From Prochlorococcus marinus str. MIT 0918 (GTDB lineage Bacteria > Cyanobacteriota > Cyanobacteriia > PCC-6307 > Cyanobiaceae), in assembly GCF_027359415.1 (NCBI RefSeq), contig NZ_CP114780.1, positions 62,001 through 126,000 of the forward strand: 64,000 bases of DNA. The letters run 5' to 3'. The notes beneath the pieces are model-generated. The model saw nothing but the letters and a program-made list of their open reading frames with translations. It searched no databases and was not told the origin of the DNA. This document shows, piece by piece, positions 8,471 to 17,973 of the stretch (position 1 is the first letter of the stretch; each line of letters opens with the position of its first letter). The position numbers and the translations under genes are program-made.

Positions 8471-9370
8471 TTAGAGTAAATTTTTATGTTTTTTTTCATA
8501 TTCGAGTGTCTGTTCTACCGCTTTCTTCCATTCTCCTGGTTCAAATTGCTTAGCATATCCGTGCCCCGGTAATAACCATCTTACATCTAGATTTAAAAGC
8601 CTTTTGACAGATTTCAATTGTTCAGTCCAATTCCACCAACAGTATTCTTTAGAAGCAACTAATACTTCCTTTTTTGGATTCCACCAAAGGTGGTCCCCAC
8701 TGAAAAGTATTTGTTTTTGATCACCAAGTACAGCAACTATAGAACCTTTGGTATGCCCTGGAACAGGAATCAATGTGATTTGATTTCCAATAGAAATTAA
8801 ATCCATTCCTATTAATTGGTTTTCTGATTCAGGAGCCGCATCCATATCGTCTTTATGAATCCATCTTTCACATTTGAATGCTTTAGACCATTTAGCATGA
8901 TCGGCCACATCATCTCGATGAGTTAGAACCATTTGATCGATTCTTCCCATTTTATCTATTGTCTTAGCAAGTGAAGTACTCCATCGAGGTGAATCAATTA
9001 ATATATTGCCTTCGGGTCTAACAATCAGCCAACTACTTGCACCAAAACTAAGGCTGGAACTCCAACCACAGTAATACACCTCACCTGCAAAGTTTTTTGC
9101 CACAAAGATTGGGAAAATATTATTAGAGACATTGGAAATGATATCTGTGGGAGCACCAATTGCTCCGACAGGGCAATCAGTAAGAGCTAAAATAGCTTTA
9201 TAAATTTCTTTTTCTTGAATTGGTTGCTTATGAACGAAAGCAGTATTAGCGTTTGTTTGCGAAAAGTTTTTAGGGGCAATTTGCCAGCAACTTCCGCAGT
9301 TTATACAGCTTGCATCAACAAAAAATGGTCCGACTACATTTTGACTTAAACGCTTATTCTTGTTAGCCAT
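8471..9370 (-). CDS. Ferredoxin / metallo-beta-lactamase fusion protein
   Basis: Two-domain protein of 299 residues. The N-terminal domain (about residues 10-75) is a small ferredoxin with the pattern CINCGSC and a later DCPVGAIG, as in single-cluster ferredoxins. The rest is a metallo-beta-lactamase hydrolase domain with a degenerate metal motif THRDDVADH, then PGHTKGS, FSGDHL and LPGHG. Such fusions are known in cyanobacteria and plants; the substrate is unknown, and a redox-linked hydrolase is an inference. The first His-x-His is replaced (H-R-D-D), so the metal site may differ from the classical one. Confidence 0.85.
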   Translation of the reverse strand: MANKNKRLSQNVVGPFFVDASCINCGSCWQIAPKNFSQTNANTAFVHKQPIQEKEIYKAILALTDCPVGAIGAPTDIISNVSNNIFPIFVAKNFAGEVYYCGWSSSLSFGASSWLIVRPEGNILIDSPRWSTSLAKTIDKMGRIDQMVLTHRDDVADHAKWSKAFKCERWIHKDDMDAAPESENQLIGMDLISIGNQITLIPVPGHTKGSIVAVLGDQKQILFSGDHLWWNPKKEVLVASKEYCWWNWTEQLKSVKRLLNLDVRWLLPGHGYAKQFEPGEWKKAVEQTLEYEKKHKNLL

Positions 9371-9530
9371 TGGGGGTTAAAACTTTATATAAAATTTGAG
9401 TAACTCTGTTTAAAAGCAAAGTTATTTTTCTGAATAGTTTAATACATACAATCTTGAGTTCATTTTAAATAGCTCATGAGTTTTGTATCACATTTCTTTT
9501 CTAGATAATATTTCAAAGCCTGCTATTAGT

Positions 9531-9704
9531 TTAAGCAGCATTACAGTCTGTATTTTCTTTATTCCACATTTGTGAAATTATTCTGCTAGAAAGCTGTCTA
9601 TGTACATTCTTTGAGGTGAGGTTGGATTCATATTTTTTTGCTCTGACTCTTGCAGCACCATCTAAAAATCTATCAATGATCATATCAAATTCATTTTGAT
9701 TCAT
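9531..9704 (-). CDS. 57-residue protein of unknown function
   Basis: Frame read from the minus strand, beginning MNQNEFDMIIDRFLDG and ending near NTDCNAA. The composition is that of a soluble helical protein, rich in charged residues, with no membrane span. No family recognised. It lies between the ferredoxin-lactamase gene and the SemiSWEET gene with gaps of 160 and 267 bp that hold no other gene. Confidence 0.55.
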   Translation of the reverse strand: MNQNEFDMIIDRFLDGAARVRAKKYESNLTSKNVHRQLSSRIISQMWNKENTDCNAA

Positions 9705-9971
9705 CTGTTTAATTGCTGGGGACCAACCTTAGCCTTCAAAAAAGGTCTTTCAAGTCCGTCAATACACCTATTTCTTCGACTGAGAGAATGACTGAATCTA
9801 GTAATAATGCCTGCAATTTCATTCAGCTAAAATTTTTAAAATTATATCCACCTTAAGATTTTTTTTTAATAGTAAATAAATGTGCTTTTCTTGGTAATAA
9901 AATACCAATGAAAATTTTGTAATGCTTTTCTAGGAAATTGGAGGAGTGTTAACTAGTCTTAAAGTTGGGAT

Positions 9972-10247
9972 ATGAATGATTTATTTCCAGACATCTTCGG
10001 CTTTTTAGCCGCTTTATTAACGTCAATTGCATTTCTTCCTCAGGTAATTAAGATTTGGAAGACCAAGAATGCTGAAGATATATCGATCACAATGCTTGTA
10101 ATTTTCATCAGTGGACTTTTATTTTGGATTATCTATGCAATTAAAAAGAATGATCTACCAGTCTTACTTGCAAATCTTACTACTTTAGTTTTGAATAGTA
10201 TAATTCTTGGTTTAAAATTAGTTTATAAAGTTAAAAGTAAAATATAA
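9972..10247 (+). CDS. SemiSWEET-type sugar transporter (PQ-loop)
   Basis: A 91-residue protein with three membrane spans and the PQ-loop signature: FLPQVIKIWKTKNAEDIS after the first span, followed by a second span with a LLFWIIYA element. This matches bacterial SemiSWEETs, which dimerise to move sugars across the plasma membrane along the gradient. The length is normal for the family. The gene is isolated, with 105 bp to the oppositely oriented SGNH hydrolase. The substrate cannot be read from sequence. Confidence 0.85.
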   Translation: MNDLFPDIFGFLAALLTSIAFLPQVIKIWKTKNAEDISITMLVIFISGLLFWIIYAIKKNDLPVLLANLTTLVLNSIILGLKLVYKVKSKI

Positions 10248-10352
10248 ATATTATTGTGGCATCCTAAATGTTCATAATTTTTATTAGGAATATTAATAAA
10301 ATGCTTATCTTTTATTTAATTAATAGACTAAAACTCTATATATTAGGTGTAA

Positions 10353-11504
10353 TTATTTATCGATATTAAGAAATTTCTTTACAGAGATATTATTGGCAAC
10401 ACATTGACCTATAAGCTGTTGACCCTTTTTATTTGGGTGCCCATCTTTTAGGTAAAAATGATCACTAGTTAAAGGGCATGATCTAAGGTCTACCTTAGAG
10501 ATAGAAGGATCTAAAAGTTGTAAAAAATTTTGAAGATCTGATTCTTTAGAAGCCATTTGATGATTAATCTTAACTGATTTAATACGGTCACTTTTGTTTG
10601 GTATTATAACCAGAATGATATTCTCTGGTTTATAAATAGTAGCTATTTTATTAAGAGCCTGGATTGAATTTTTTATTATAATTTCCTTTTTCTCTGGGAT
10701 AGCAGTAATAATACCTGTCTTTTTTAGAAAGTTTGATGGATTATTATAAGTAATTTTTCTAATAACATCTTTTAGAATATTTTTTGCATATTTCTCTAAA
10801 CCTGAAAGTGAACTACGCAATCCAAACTTATATTTTGATTTGGCAAAGGTGATTATTTCTTTAGAATTCATTTCTTTAGGTATATGCCACCAAGTAGCAG
10901 AAATTCCACATAGTTTTAGGTCGGTTACATAATAGGCTGAACATTTAGCATTTGAATGCATAATTGCATTCCTTCTATATATATCACTGGTTATAATTGA
11001 GAATATAGCTTTCTCTGCATTTAATCTTTTTTTTGCAAAGACCAAACTATTTGACATGTCAATGATTCCATAGCCTGGCATTGCTAGATTTATTGAATCT
11101 GTTCCAATATTACAAAGTTTGAATTGGAGATCTTTTGTCCAAGAAATTTTTGAGCCTTGACCTTCTGTGAATGAATCACCCGTTATAGCAACTATAGGAT
11201 TTTTAGTTTCCAAATTACAGGAATAAGTATTGCGGAAACCATATTTATTAGTTTTAAAAGTATAATCATAAATTACATTTTTTCCATATACTGCTGCATG
11301 ACGAATTGTTCTATTTGGAGTATATTTCCTTATTAGGTTTTCTTCATCTGTTTTTAAGGATCCTCCTCCTAAAAGCATAATCCTTCCATTTTGTTTCGGA
11401 AGATTTAATTGTTTCAGTATTAGGTCAGCGGCAGCTATTGGTATAAACATTGACAATAATATAAGCATTAATCTAATAAGAAATTCGTTTGTTTTCTTTT
11501 CCAT
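10353..11504 (-). CDS. SGNH/GDSL-family hydrolase, membrane-anchored
   Basis: A 383-residue protein with an N-terminal hydrophobic segment (about residues 8-28), probably an uncleaved signal anchor. The SGNH signature is seen as ITGDSFTEGQG (about residue 105) with the nucleophile Ser, and near the C-terminus as DGHPNKKG, which carries the catalytic Asp and His. Family members de-acylate or acylate glycans and lipids in the envelope. The gene stands alone, so the substrate is open; a role in surface polysaccharide acetylation would be consistent. Confidence 0.75.
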   Translation of the reverse strand: MEKKTNEFLIRLMLILLSMFIPIAAADLILKQLNLPKQNGRIMLLGGGSLKTDEENLIRKYTPNRTIRHAAVYGKNVIYDYTFKTNKYGFRNTYSCNLETKNPIVAITGDSFTEGQGSKISWTKDLQFKLCNIGTDSINLAMPGYGIIDMSNSLVFAKKRLNAEKAIFSIITSDIYRRNAIMHSNAKCSAYYVTDLKLCGISATWWHIPKEMNSKEIITFAKSKYKFGLRSSLSGLEKYAKNILKDVIRKITYNNPSNFLKKTGIITAIPEKKEIIIKNSIQALNKIATIYKPENIILVIIPNKSDRIKSVKINHQMASKESDLQNFLQLLDPSISKVDLRSCPLTSDHFYLKDGHPNKKGQQLIGQCVANNISVKKFLNIDK

Positions 11505-11827
11505 TTTTAGTAAATTTGTATATAAGTGGATAAATTTTTAACCTTAGTAAGAAATTTGCTATTTAAACAGCAGTCATAAATATGCTATATCAGGGGCTCC
11601 CTTTTGTTGATTAAAAGTATCATAAAGTGATAGGATCGAATTGAATTTAATAGCTTTAAGGCTTTCCGATCAGGGTTTATTTTGTTATAGCAAGAGTTTT
11701 CGCTAGCTATAAAATGAGCCTACATGCTTAATATGATGATTATATATTTCTTTTATACCAGAAGGCCTTCGATAAAAATAAAGTGATGCCCTAAGCTGCT
11801 TAAATAAGGTATCTATTAAAGAGATCT
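11505..11827. other. Intergenic region between divergent genes
   Basis: Contains the promoters of the SGNH hydrolase (minus) and the exported protein at 11828 (plus). No gene and no strong repeat found. A short inverted TAGC/GCTA pair flanks AAGAGTTTTC near 11690-11710, too weak to interpret. Confidence 0.4.
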
Positions 11828-12130
11828 ATGCAAAAAACAATGTTGAGACCTATAGCATTTATAGCTTTTTTTGTAGTGTTAATCTCTTCGATCTTGTTTG
11901 TTGGAACTGTTAGGGTTGAGGCTAAGGGCCTTTCGGGATTGGCTAATTCTTCTATTTTAGAAAATGACAAGAATATGTCAGAAATAGGTTTAGATACACT
12001 TGGTGAAGAACAGATGTTAATTACCCAAGATAAAGATGAAAATATTAGTGGAACAAATCAAGAGTCTTATCCTGACTTAGGTGATGATCAGGTTTTCCCT
12101 TTTGTGGCAGGTTTGGATTCTTATGAATAA
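11828..12130 (+). CDS. Exported acidic small protein
   Basis: 100-residue protein with a signal peptide (hydrophobic core IAFIAFFVVLISSILFVG, residues about 9-26) and an apparent VEA-type cleavage site near residue 32. The mature part is acidic and low in complexity, with several Asp/Glu/Gln stretches and no cysteine, suggesting a soluble lumenal or periplasmic protein. No family recognised. About 80 bp separates it from the next plus-strand gene, so they may share a transcript. Confidence 0.6.
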   Translation: MQKTMLRPIAFIAFFVVLISSILFVGTVRVEAKGLSGLANSSILENDKNMSEIGLDTLGEEQMLITQDKDENISGTNQESYPDLGDDQVFPFVAGLDSYE

Positions 12131-12213
12131 CTTTAGATTCTAATAAGTATGTAAAAAAATCATCTTTTAAGATATCTTTAGGATATTCTTAACTAGTTAA
12201 ACAAAAGAATTAG

Positions 12214-12405
12214 ATGGCACTCAAAGATAAATTTCTTACAAGAGTTTTCAGTAGTGAAGGAACTGAGACAAGTCAGCAGAACTCAAATAAACCCATGAAG
12301 CCTACTAACATATTGCCAATCTTGCAAATAGGGATTGCAATTTTAATTGCTGGAATATGTATTGCTCCGATTGCTATAAACGTTATTAATCAAGGTGGTC
12401 TTTAA
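12214..12405 (+). CDS. Small C-terminal-anchored membrane protein
   Basis: 63-residue protein with a polar N-terminal half (Ser, Gln, Asn rich) and one long hydrophobic span, ILQIGIAILIAGICIAPIAI, near the C-terminus. The topology suggests a tail-anchored thylakoid or plasma membrane peptide. It follows the exported protein in the same direction at 83 bp. No family recognised. Confidence 0.6.
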   Translation: MALKDKFLTRVFSSEGTETSQQNSNKPMKPTNILPILQIGIAILIAGICIAPIAINVINQGGL

Positions 12406-12435
12406 GACCGACCATGAATGTTAGCCATAGAATTA

Positions 12436-12639
12436 TTATCTAAACCCTTTAGGGGCTAGTTTTTTAGGATTTGAAGTTTGATCCTTTTTATAAAATTTAA
12501 TTCTTCTTATTAAAGCTATACTCATTCCACTGATCAGAATTATTAAAAATATACTCATTGACCAAAGTACTAATGTGGTTGAGGATGGAAACGTAATGAG
12601 TAAAATCTTTTTTGTAACTAAATAGTTCATTGCTTTCAA
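12436..12639 (-). CDS. Small single-span membrane protein
   Basis: 67-residue frame with a hydrophobic span (LVLWSMSIFLIILISGMSIALI) and a basic C-terminal tail. A second Met at residue 4 is an alternative start. It converges on the gene ending at 12405, 30 bp away. Hydrophobic profile and Lys/Arg tail support a real protein, but no homologue is known to me. Confidence 0.5.
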   Translation of the reverse strand: MKAMNYLVTKKILLITFPSSTTLVLWSMSIFLIILISGMSIALIRRIKFYKKDQTSNPKKLAPKGFR

Positions 12640-12841
12640 TTAAGGTCTCTTTTAAAATTTGCTAGGAATTAGAATTTAGATTCTAAAAAAATATAAACAA
12701 AAACTTTGCAAACTTAATCAAAAATAGAATTAGCTTATTTTAAGCATGATGGTTTTGATTGTCATTGTATATAATAGTTGTGATTATGTATTAAACTTTA
12801 TTCAATCTAATATCTTTAATAAATTGAATAAATAGATCTTT

Positions 12842-13039
12842 TCACTTTTTTATAAGCTGTTCTAATTTTCTTCTCGTTTCTTCTAAACCATTATTTTTTG
12901 CTTCAACCATATTTTCCTTAGTGGGCTTAAGAGTCTTAGAGATCCAATAAATCTGAAGACTAAAAAAGCTTATTCCAAATAACACTAAAGCCATGGTGCC
13001 TGGAGGTAGATTATGCATTAGATTTAAAAATATAAACAT
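12842..13039 (-). CDS. Small single-span membrane protein, unknown
   Basis: 65-residue product with a span built on TMALVLFGISFFSLQIYWI (residues about 15-33) and a C-terminal charged helix rich in Glu, Lys and Arg. The N-terminus contains a NLPPG turn just before the span. Not recognised. The second methionine at residue 8 is a possible alternative start. Confidence 0.6.
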   Translation of the reverse strand: MFIFLNLMHNLPPGTMALVLFGISFFSLQIYWISKTLKPTKENMVEAKNNGLEETRRKLEQLIKK

Positions 13040-13244
13040 AGAACTTTAATTTATATACTTTAATTCTAACTAATTACCCTTAGCTAGTTATTTAATTTTC
13101 TGTGCTGAAAATATTTTATTATATATATAATAAAATAGATTTAGGTCCTGAAACCTAACATTCATTAACTGATTTTCTATTATTAGATTGAATAAGTTCC
13201 AAAGTTTAAATTGAATCATATGTTATTCATTTTAACGATTTAAT

Positions 13245-13586
13245 TTAGTTAAGAGTAAGTTCATCTAAATCACTTTTAGAAAAATCGAAGTAGTTACATG
13301 TATAAGCAATATCATCTAGAATTTCATCTTTTAATTCATCAATGTTAATTTTAGAGATAAGCGGGTTTTTCACAAATTCACCTTTGGTTTCACCTAGTGC
13401 AAATTTCAGAGCACCTTCTTCAGAAATGCCAAAACCAGTTGTGTTGCAAAATGTCTTAGCAAACTTTTTCGAGACTTTATTTTCTAGAGATGAAATTTTC
13501 TTGTCTATATCTTGAGCTGCTATGGCTGCTGAAGTAGAACAAAGAGTAATAAGTGTGATTAAAAAGGCAAGAAGAATTCTTTTCAT
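13245..13586 (-). CDS. Exported protein of unknown function
   Basis: 113-residue protein with a typical signal peptide (KR, then LLAFLITLITLCSTSAAIAA, cleavage after AIAA or nearby). The mature domain has two cysteines (FCNTTGFG and YTCNYF) that may pair, and helices carrying FGISEEGALKFALGE. It looks like a conserved lumenal or periplasmic protein of marine picocyanobacteria, but I cannot name a family. It starts 27 bp downstream of the small basic protein at 13613-13741, so they probably form one transcript. Confidence 0.65.
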   Translation of the reverse strand: MKRILLAFLITLITLCSTSAAIAAQDIDKKISSLENKVSKKFAKTFCNTTGFGISEEGALKFALGETKGEFVKNPLISKINIDELKDEILDDIAYTCNYFDFSKSDLDELTLN

Positions 13587-13612
13587 TGTTTTTTGTATAT
13601 CATAATCATATT

Positions 13613-13741
13613 TTATTTCCTAGACCTTAGTTCTTCAACAATAGAATCCCATTTCTTTCCAGCTTTAATTTCTTCTGCTCGTTTGATCCTGTTTTTAAGT
13701 GAGGAAAGAAATGCTCTTAGGCGTTTTTGTAAGCTCTTCAT
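13613..13741 (-). CDS. 42-residue basic peptide
   Basis: Minus-strand frame beginning MKSLQKRLRAFLSSLKNRIK and continuing as a charged helix ending in ELRSRK. The amphipathic, strongly basic character suggests a nucleic-acid or membrane-surface binding helix. An upstream ATG in the same region runs into a stop after three codons, which fixes the start at 13741. Followed 27 bp later by the exported protein. Confidence 0.55.
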   Translation of the reverse strand: MKSLQKRLRAFLSSLKNRIKRAEEIKAGKKWDSIVEELRSRK

Positions 13742-13913
13742 GAATCCATATTCAAGTCTAAAAGATACCTTTGCTAAGGATTAGTTTCTGGCTAATAGTT
13801 AGGTGTGTTACTGCTATGAATTTCATTTATATTTTAGCTATGATACTTAGGAAGTACTTTTCTTGAAATACTCTTTGACTGATAAACCTCTTGCTAGTAA
13901 TTAGCTTTGATAA

Positions 13914-14663
13914 TTATGCGTTGTTAATTTGATTGAGGAATCTCCTGCTCCTTTCTTCTTTTGCATTTGAAAAGAATATCTCTGGCGAAGAAATTTCTAC
14001 AATTTTGCCAGAATCCATGAATAAAATTCTATCGCCTACTTCCTTTGCAAAGTTAATTTCATGAGTAACTACAACCATGGTCATACCTTGTTTTGCAAGA
14101 GTGCGCATAGCATCTAGTACTTCATTGACACGCTCTGGATCTAGTGCACTAGTAGGCTCGTCAAATAAAAGTATTTCGGGGTTTAAGGCCAGAGCCCTTG
14201 CTATAGCTACTCTTTGTTGTTCACCTCCACTAAGTTGACTTGGATATTTTTTCGCTTGTGCAGCTATACCCATTTGATGTAGAAGTTCTAATGCCTGCTT
14301 TTCAGCATCTGCTCTTTGACGGTTTTGTACTTTAATAGGGGCAAGAGTTATATTCTCAATAATAGATAGGTGGGGGAATAAATTAAATTGTTGAAATACC
14401 ATTCCAACTCTTCGTCGAATTCTGCGGATTTTTTGATCATTATTACTTCTTGGATTAATTGTAATATCTAGTATTTTTAAATTTCCAGAATCAAAGCTCT
14501 CTAGCCCATTAAATGTACGAATTAGCGTGCTTTTTCCTGACCCTGAAGGCCCCATTACAACAAGAACTTCTCCATGGTTTATGTCAATAGAAACATTATC
14601 AAGAGCATGAAAACCTCTGGTGTACGTTTTAATTAGATTATTTGCTTTTATAACAGTTTTCAT
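13914..14663 (-). CDS. aapP: Polar amino acid ABC transporter, ATPase
   Basis: ATP-binding subunit of an amino acid importer at the cytoplasmic face of the plasma membrane. Canonical features in order: Walker A GPSGSGKST (about residue 37), Q-loop FQQFNLFPHL, signature LSGGEQQRVAIARAL, Walker B ILLFDEPTSALDPE and H-loop VVVTHE. The 249-residue length fits the GlnQ/AapP type. It is the last gene of the operon that begins with the binding protein at 17681, 6 bp after the second permease. Confidence 0.93.
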   Translation of the reverse strand: MKTVIKANNLIKTYTRGFHALDNVSIDINHGEVLVVMGPSGSGKSTLIRTFNGLESFDSGNLKILDITINPRSNNDQKIRRIRRRVGMVFQQFNLFPHLSIIENITLAPIKVQNRQRADAEKQALELLHQMGIAAQAKKYPSQLSGGEQQRVAIARALALNPEILLFDEPTSALDPERVNEVLDAMRTLAKQGMTMVVVTHEINFAKEVGDRILFMDSGKIVEISSPEIFFSNAKEERSRRFLNQINNA

Positions 14664-14669
14664 AGTGAA

Positions 14670-15689
14670 TTAGAGATTTGATCTATTAGTAGACATATTT
14701 AATTCGATATGTCTAGCTAAAAGTGCCATTATGGTACAAACAATCCAGTAAACTAAAGCGAGCCAAATATATACCTCTATGTAATGGCCTATGAATTGAG
14801 GATTGGCAAGTAGACTTCTGCCTATACCAAGCAGCTCTACTAATCCTAAAATAGCCATTAAAGAAGTGTTTTGAAGAAGTCCTATTGCTTGATTAGTTAA
14901 AGCTGGCAAGGCCACTTGGATGGCCTGGGGCAAAATTATATAACTTGTTATTTGGTACTGATTCAATCCAAGTGCTTTCCCAGCTTCAAATTGGGTTTTT
15001 GGTATCGATTGCAATCCACCCCTAATATCTTCAGCTATATATGCTGAGACAAATAATGTAAAAGCAAGAACTGCTCTCCATACCCGACTAATTTCTAGCC
15101 CTACTGGTAGAAATAAAGGTATTAAAAGTTGACCAAAGAAGAGAACTGCAATTAGCGGGACAGATCTCATTGAATCAATATATACTGAGCTGACTTTTTT
15201 AATTATTGGTAATTTACTTTGCCGCCCAAGAGCTAATAATATTCCAAGTGGTAATGAAAATAATGAACTAGTTGCTGTTAGTAAAATAGTTAGAGTTAGG
15301 CCACCCCAATATCTACTTTCAACATGTAAAAGTCCAAACCCTCCTGAGAGGAGATAAATTCCTAGAGGTGTAATACTAAACCATGCAAAAGGTAATATTT
15401 TCCGAAGCCATAACCATCTAGAATCCAAAAGAGTTGCTAGTGTAATAATTACTATAAAAAGAATCCAAAGAGCTGGCCTCCATCTTTGTTCTACAGGAAA
15501 ACTACCGTATAAAAATAAAGGAAAATTTTGTAATATTACGCTCCAATCAGCACTAGTAAATATCCAATTAAATCCTAGTATTAGGCTGAAGCTTCCTCCT
15601 AATATAATAGTTACAGTTATTATTTTATCGAATAGATTTGAAAAAATTAGCCTTCTTAATTCCTTGATTATTTTTTGTCTTATTCTCAT
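14670..15689 (-). CDS. aapM: Polar amino acid ABC transporter, permease (AapM-like)
   Basis: Integral membrane subunit with the binding-protein-dependent transport permease domain in its C-terminal two thirds and an EAGKALGL...PQA coupling motif (FEAGKALGLNQYQ, then ILPQAIQVALP). The N-terminus carries extra spans, as in AapM/NatH, giving 339 residues. It pairs with the Aap Q-like permease encoded 17 bp upstream to form the membrane heterodimer. The gene order binding protein, Q, M, P is the classical general L-amino acid (Aap/Nat) arrangement. Confidence 0.9.
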   Translation of the reverse strand: MRIRQKIIKELRRLIFSNLFDKIITVTIILGGSFSLILGFNWIFTSADWSVILQNFPLFLYGSFPVEQRWRPALWILFIVIITLATLLDSRWLWLRKILPFAWFSITPLGIYLLSGGFGLLHVESRYWGGLTLTILLTATSSLFSLPLGILLALGRQSKLPIIKKVSSVYIDSMRSVPLIAVLFFGQLLIPLFLPVGLEISRVWRAVLAFTLFVSAYIAEDIRGGLQSIPKTQFEAGKALGLNQYQITSYIILPQAIQVALPALTNQAIGLLQNTSLMAILGLVELLGIGRSLLANPQFIGHYIEVYIWLALVYWIVCTIMALLARHIELNMSTNRSNL

Positions 15690-15706
15690 GAGAGTTATTT
15701 TTATGG

Positions 15707-16606
15707 TTAATAATTTTTACGTGAATTAAGGATGCTAGAGTTAAAGAACTCCATTCCATAGCTAATAATTAGATTTAAGAACAAAAAACTTAGAAGTAAT
15801 ATTATAAATCCTTCTATTGATCTACCTGTTTGAGTTATTATGGTATCATTTATCGCATAAATATCTGCAAAGCCAATTGCTATTGCTAAAGTGCTATTTT
15901 TGGCCAGATTCAAATATTGACTTGTTAGCCCTGGGAGGATTGCAGGTAATGCTTGAGGAATTATTACTGTATAAAGACCTGTCCTGTCAGATAATCCAAG
16001 ACTTCTAAATGCTTCCCATTGTCCAAGAGGCACAGAGTTAATTCCACCACGGACAACTTCCGCAATATACGCACCTGTAAATACACTTAGGCCAATTAAT
16101 AACGCTAAAAATTCAGGGGATATTTGTAAACCATAAATATTTAAACCTTGATTGGAAATTCTGAATATATTTCCAAAGGGACTAATTACATTGGTCTTTA
16201 GGCCCAAAAAACCTACAAAATACCAAAAAAGAAGTTGTAATAATAAAGGTATTTGACGAATTAAAGTGATATAAGTTGCTGATACAAGATTAAGTAGTTT
16301 ATTTTTACCTACTCTCGCTAGACCTACAAATACTCCGATAAAGGTTGCTAATAATAGAGACCCAGTAATTATCTTAAGACTGTTAATCCATCCCATAAAT
16401 AAAGCCCATGCATAACTATCTGATGGAGAATATGAGAGGGGAGCGTCGGCTAAAGCAAAACCTGCTGGTTGAAATAGCCATTTAAAATTAAAACCAAGTC
16501 CAGTTCTATTTATATTTATAATAAGATTATTAATAAGGATACAGGTAAGAGAAATTATTAATAAAATAGTAAATAACTGTATTAACTTTTCACTTGATAT
16601 TTTCAT
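15707..16606 (-). CDS. aapQ: Polar amino acid ABC transporter, permease (AapQ-like)
   Basis: 299-residue permease with the EAFRSLGL...PQALPAILPG coupling loop in the C-terminal half and about 6 spans plus a long periplasmic N-terminal loop typical of AapQ/NatG. Starts 10 bp after the binding-protein gene, so it is translated from the same mRNA. In picocyanobacteria these systems import neutral and acidic amino acids from dilute sea water; this specificity is family knowledge, not visible in the sequence. Confidence 0.9.
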   Translation of the reverse strand: MKISSEKLIQLFTILLIISLTCILINNLIININRTGLGFNFKWLFQPAGFALADAPLSYSPSDSYAWALFMGWINSLKIITGSLLLATFIGVFVGLARVGKNKLLNLVSATYITLIRQIPLLLQLLFWYFVGFLGLKTNVISPFGNIFRISNQGLNIYGLQISPEFLALLIGLSVFTGAYIAEVVRGGINSVPLGQWEAFRSLGLSDRTGLYTVIIPQALPAILPGLTSQYLNLAKNSTLAIAIGFADIYAINDTIITQTGRSIEGFIILLLSFLFLNLIISYGMEFFNSSILNSRKNY

Positions 16607-16616
16607 TTTACATTAA

Positions 16617-17681
16617 TTAATTAAAAGGAGGAGATATAAAAAGCCCTCCATTCTTGTATAGCCTATTAAACCCTCTTGAAATAGGTACTTTACTATTTGG
16701 GCCAAGATGTCGATTGTAAATTTCACCATAATTACCGGTAGAACTTATTACCTTCACAACAAAGTCATTAGCTAATCCTATCTTTTCTCCAAGTCCTCCT
16801 TCGACGCCTAAAAATCTTCTCAATGGTTTCATTTGTGGATTGTTTTTTGCAAACTGAAGCTTTTGATTAATGTTGCTTTTTGATATCCCTAGCTCTTCAG
16901 CAAAAATGAGAGAGTAGACGACCCATCTCATTGCATCACTAAGCTTTTGGTCTTCTCCATTAGAGGCAGGAGCAAGAGGCTCTTTGCTTAGTATATCGCT
17001 AAGTATAATGTGGTTTTTTGGATTTTTAAAACCAGACCTTGCAGCTGCCAATTGAGAACGATCTGATGTCATTGCTGTACATCTACCTTGCAAATAACCT
17101 GCCACTACTTGATTCAGGTCTTGATACTTAATAGGTGTATAAGGAAGTAATAATGCTTCAAATGCATCATTAATATTTTGTTCTGTTGTTGTACCTGAAC
17201 CAACGCAAATTGCTTTATTTGAAAGCTGTTTAATGCTTTTTATACCACTACTTTTCTTAACCATTAGGCCTTGGCCATCATGAAAAATAACAGGTGCAAA
17301 TGTTAATCCGTTCCCTCCTGTGGCATCTCTACTGAGATTAAAAGTTGTATTTCTTGAGAGCAGATCAATTTCCCCAGTCCTTATTGCTGTAAACCTTTCA
17401 GCAGCTGTTAGTGGTCTATATTCAACTTTTTTCGAATCACCTAGGAATGCTGCCGCAAATGCTTTGCAAATATCCACATCTAACCCTTGAAGACTTCCAT
17501 CACTTTCAAGAAAGCTAAAGCCAGGAATTTTCCCACTTACTCCGCATATAAGAGAATCGCGTTTTTTTATTAGTCCTAGTCTTGAAAAATTTTCATCATT
17601 TGTCGTTGCACAACCACTCATTAGTATTGACAAAGACATAATCCCTGAAATAAAGCGCTGCATTTCTCTTGATAAGTTCAT
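16617..17681 (-). CDS. aapJ: Polar amino acid ABC transporter, solute-binding lipoprotein (AapJ-like)
   Basis: Periplasmic binding protein of family 3. A short hydrophobic signal ends in LMSGC, a near-canonical lipobox, so the mature 330-residue domain is probably lipid anchored at Cys24. Domain marks: FSFLESDGSLQGLDVDICKA, the LLSRNTTFNLSRD segment that is typical of AapJ/NatF, and GSGTTTEQN. First gene of the four-gene aap operon; the promoter should lie in the roughly 290 bp to its right. Confidence 0.9.
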   Translation of the reverse strand: MNLSREMQRFISGIMSLSILMSGCATTNDENFSRLGLIKKRDSLICGVSGKIPGFSFLESDGSLQGLDVDICKAFAAAFLGDSKKVEYRPLTAAERFTAIRTGEIDLLSRNTTFNLSRDATGGNGLTFAPVIFHDGQGLMVKKSSGIKSIKQLSNKAICVGSGTTTEQNINDAFEALLLPYTPIKYQDLNQVVAGYLQGRCTAMTSDRSQLAAARSGFKNPKNHIILSDILSKEPLAPASNGEDQKLSDAMRWVVYSLIFAEELGISKSNINQKLQFAKNNPQMKPLRRFLGVEGGLGEKIGLANDFVVKVISSTGNYGEIYNRHLGPNSKVPISRGFNRLYKNGGLFISPPFN

Positions 17682-17973
17682 ATATATTATATTTAAAGTA
17701 ATAGAGAACTGAAATTCTGTACTAGCTCCTTAATTATGCGTTGTGATTTTTAAGATTTGATTTAACCATTAAACAGCTTTTTAAATATGCTTATGCTAAG
17801 CGAGAATAATTTATATTATTAAGTATACTTTTAATCTTAAAGTCTAACTTCTCTTGTCCATTTAATTCAACTTTAAGCTATGAAGAAATAGCGTTCTTTT
17901 AAACTAATTTAAATATATAATTAGATAGAAAATTTCTCCTAAGATAAGTTTAAGTTTATTATATTATTCAAGA

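Noticed and set aside
13593-13784. 63-codon plus-strand frame.
   Set aside because: Covers the minus-strand basic peptide at 13613-13741, which reads more like a protein and is in operon position.
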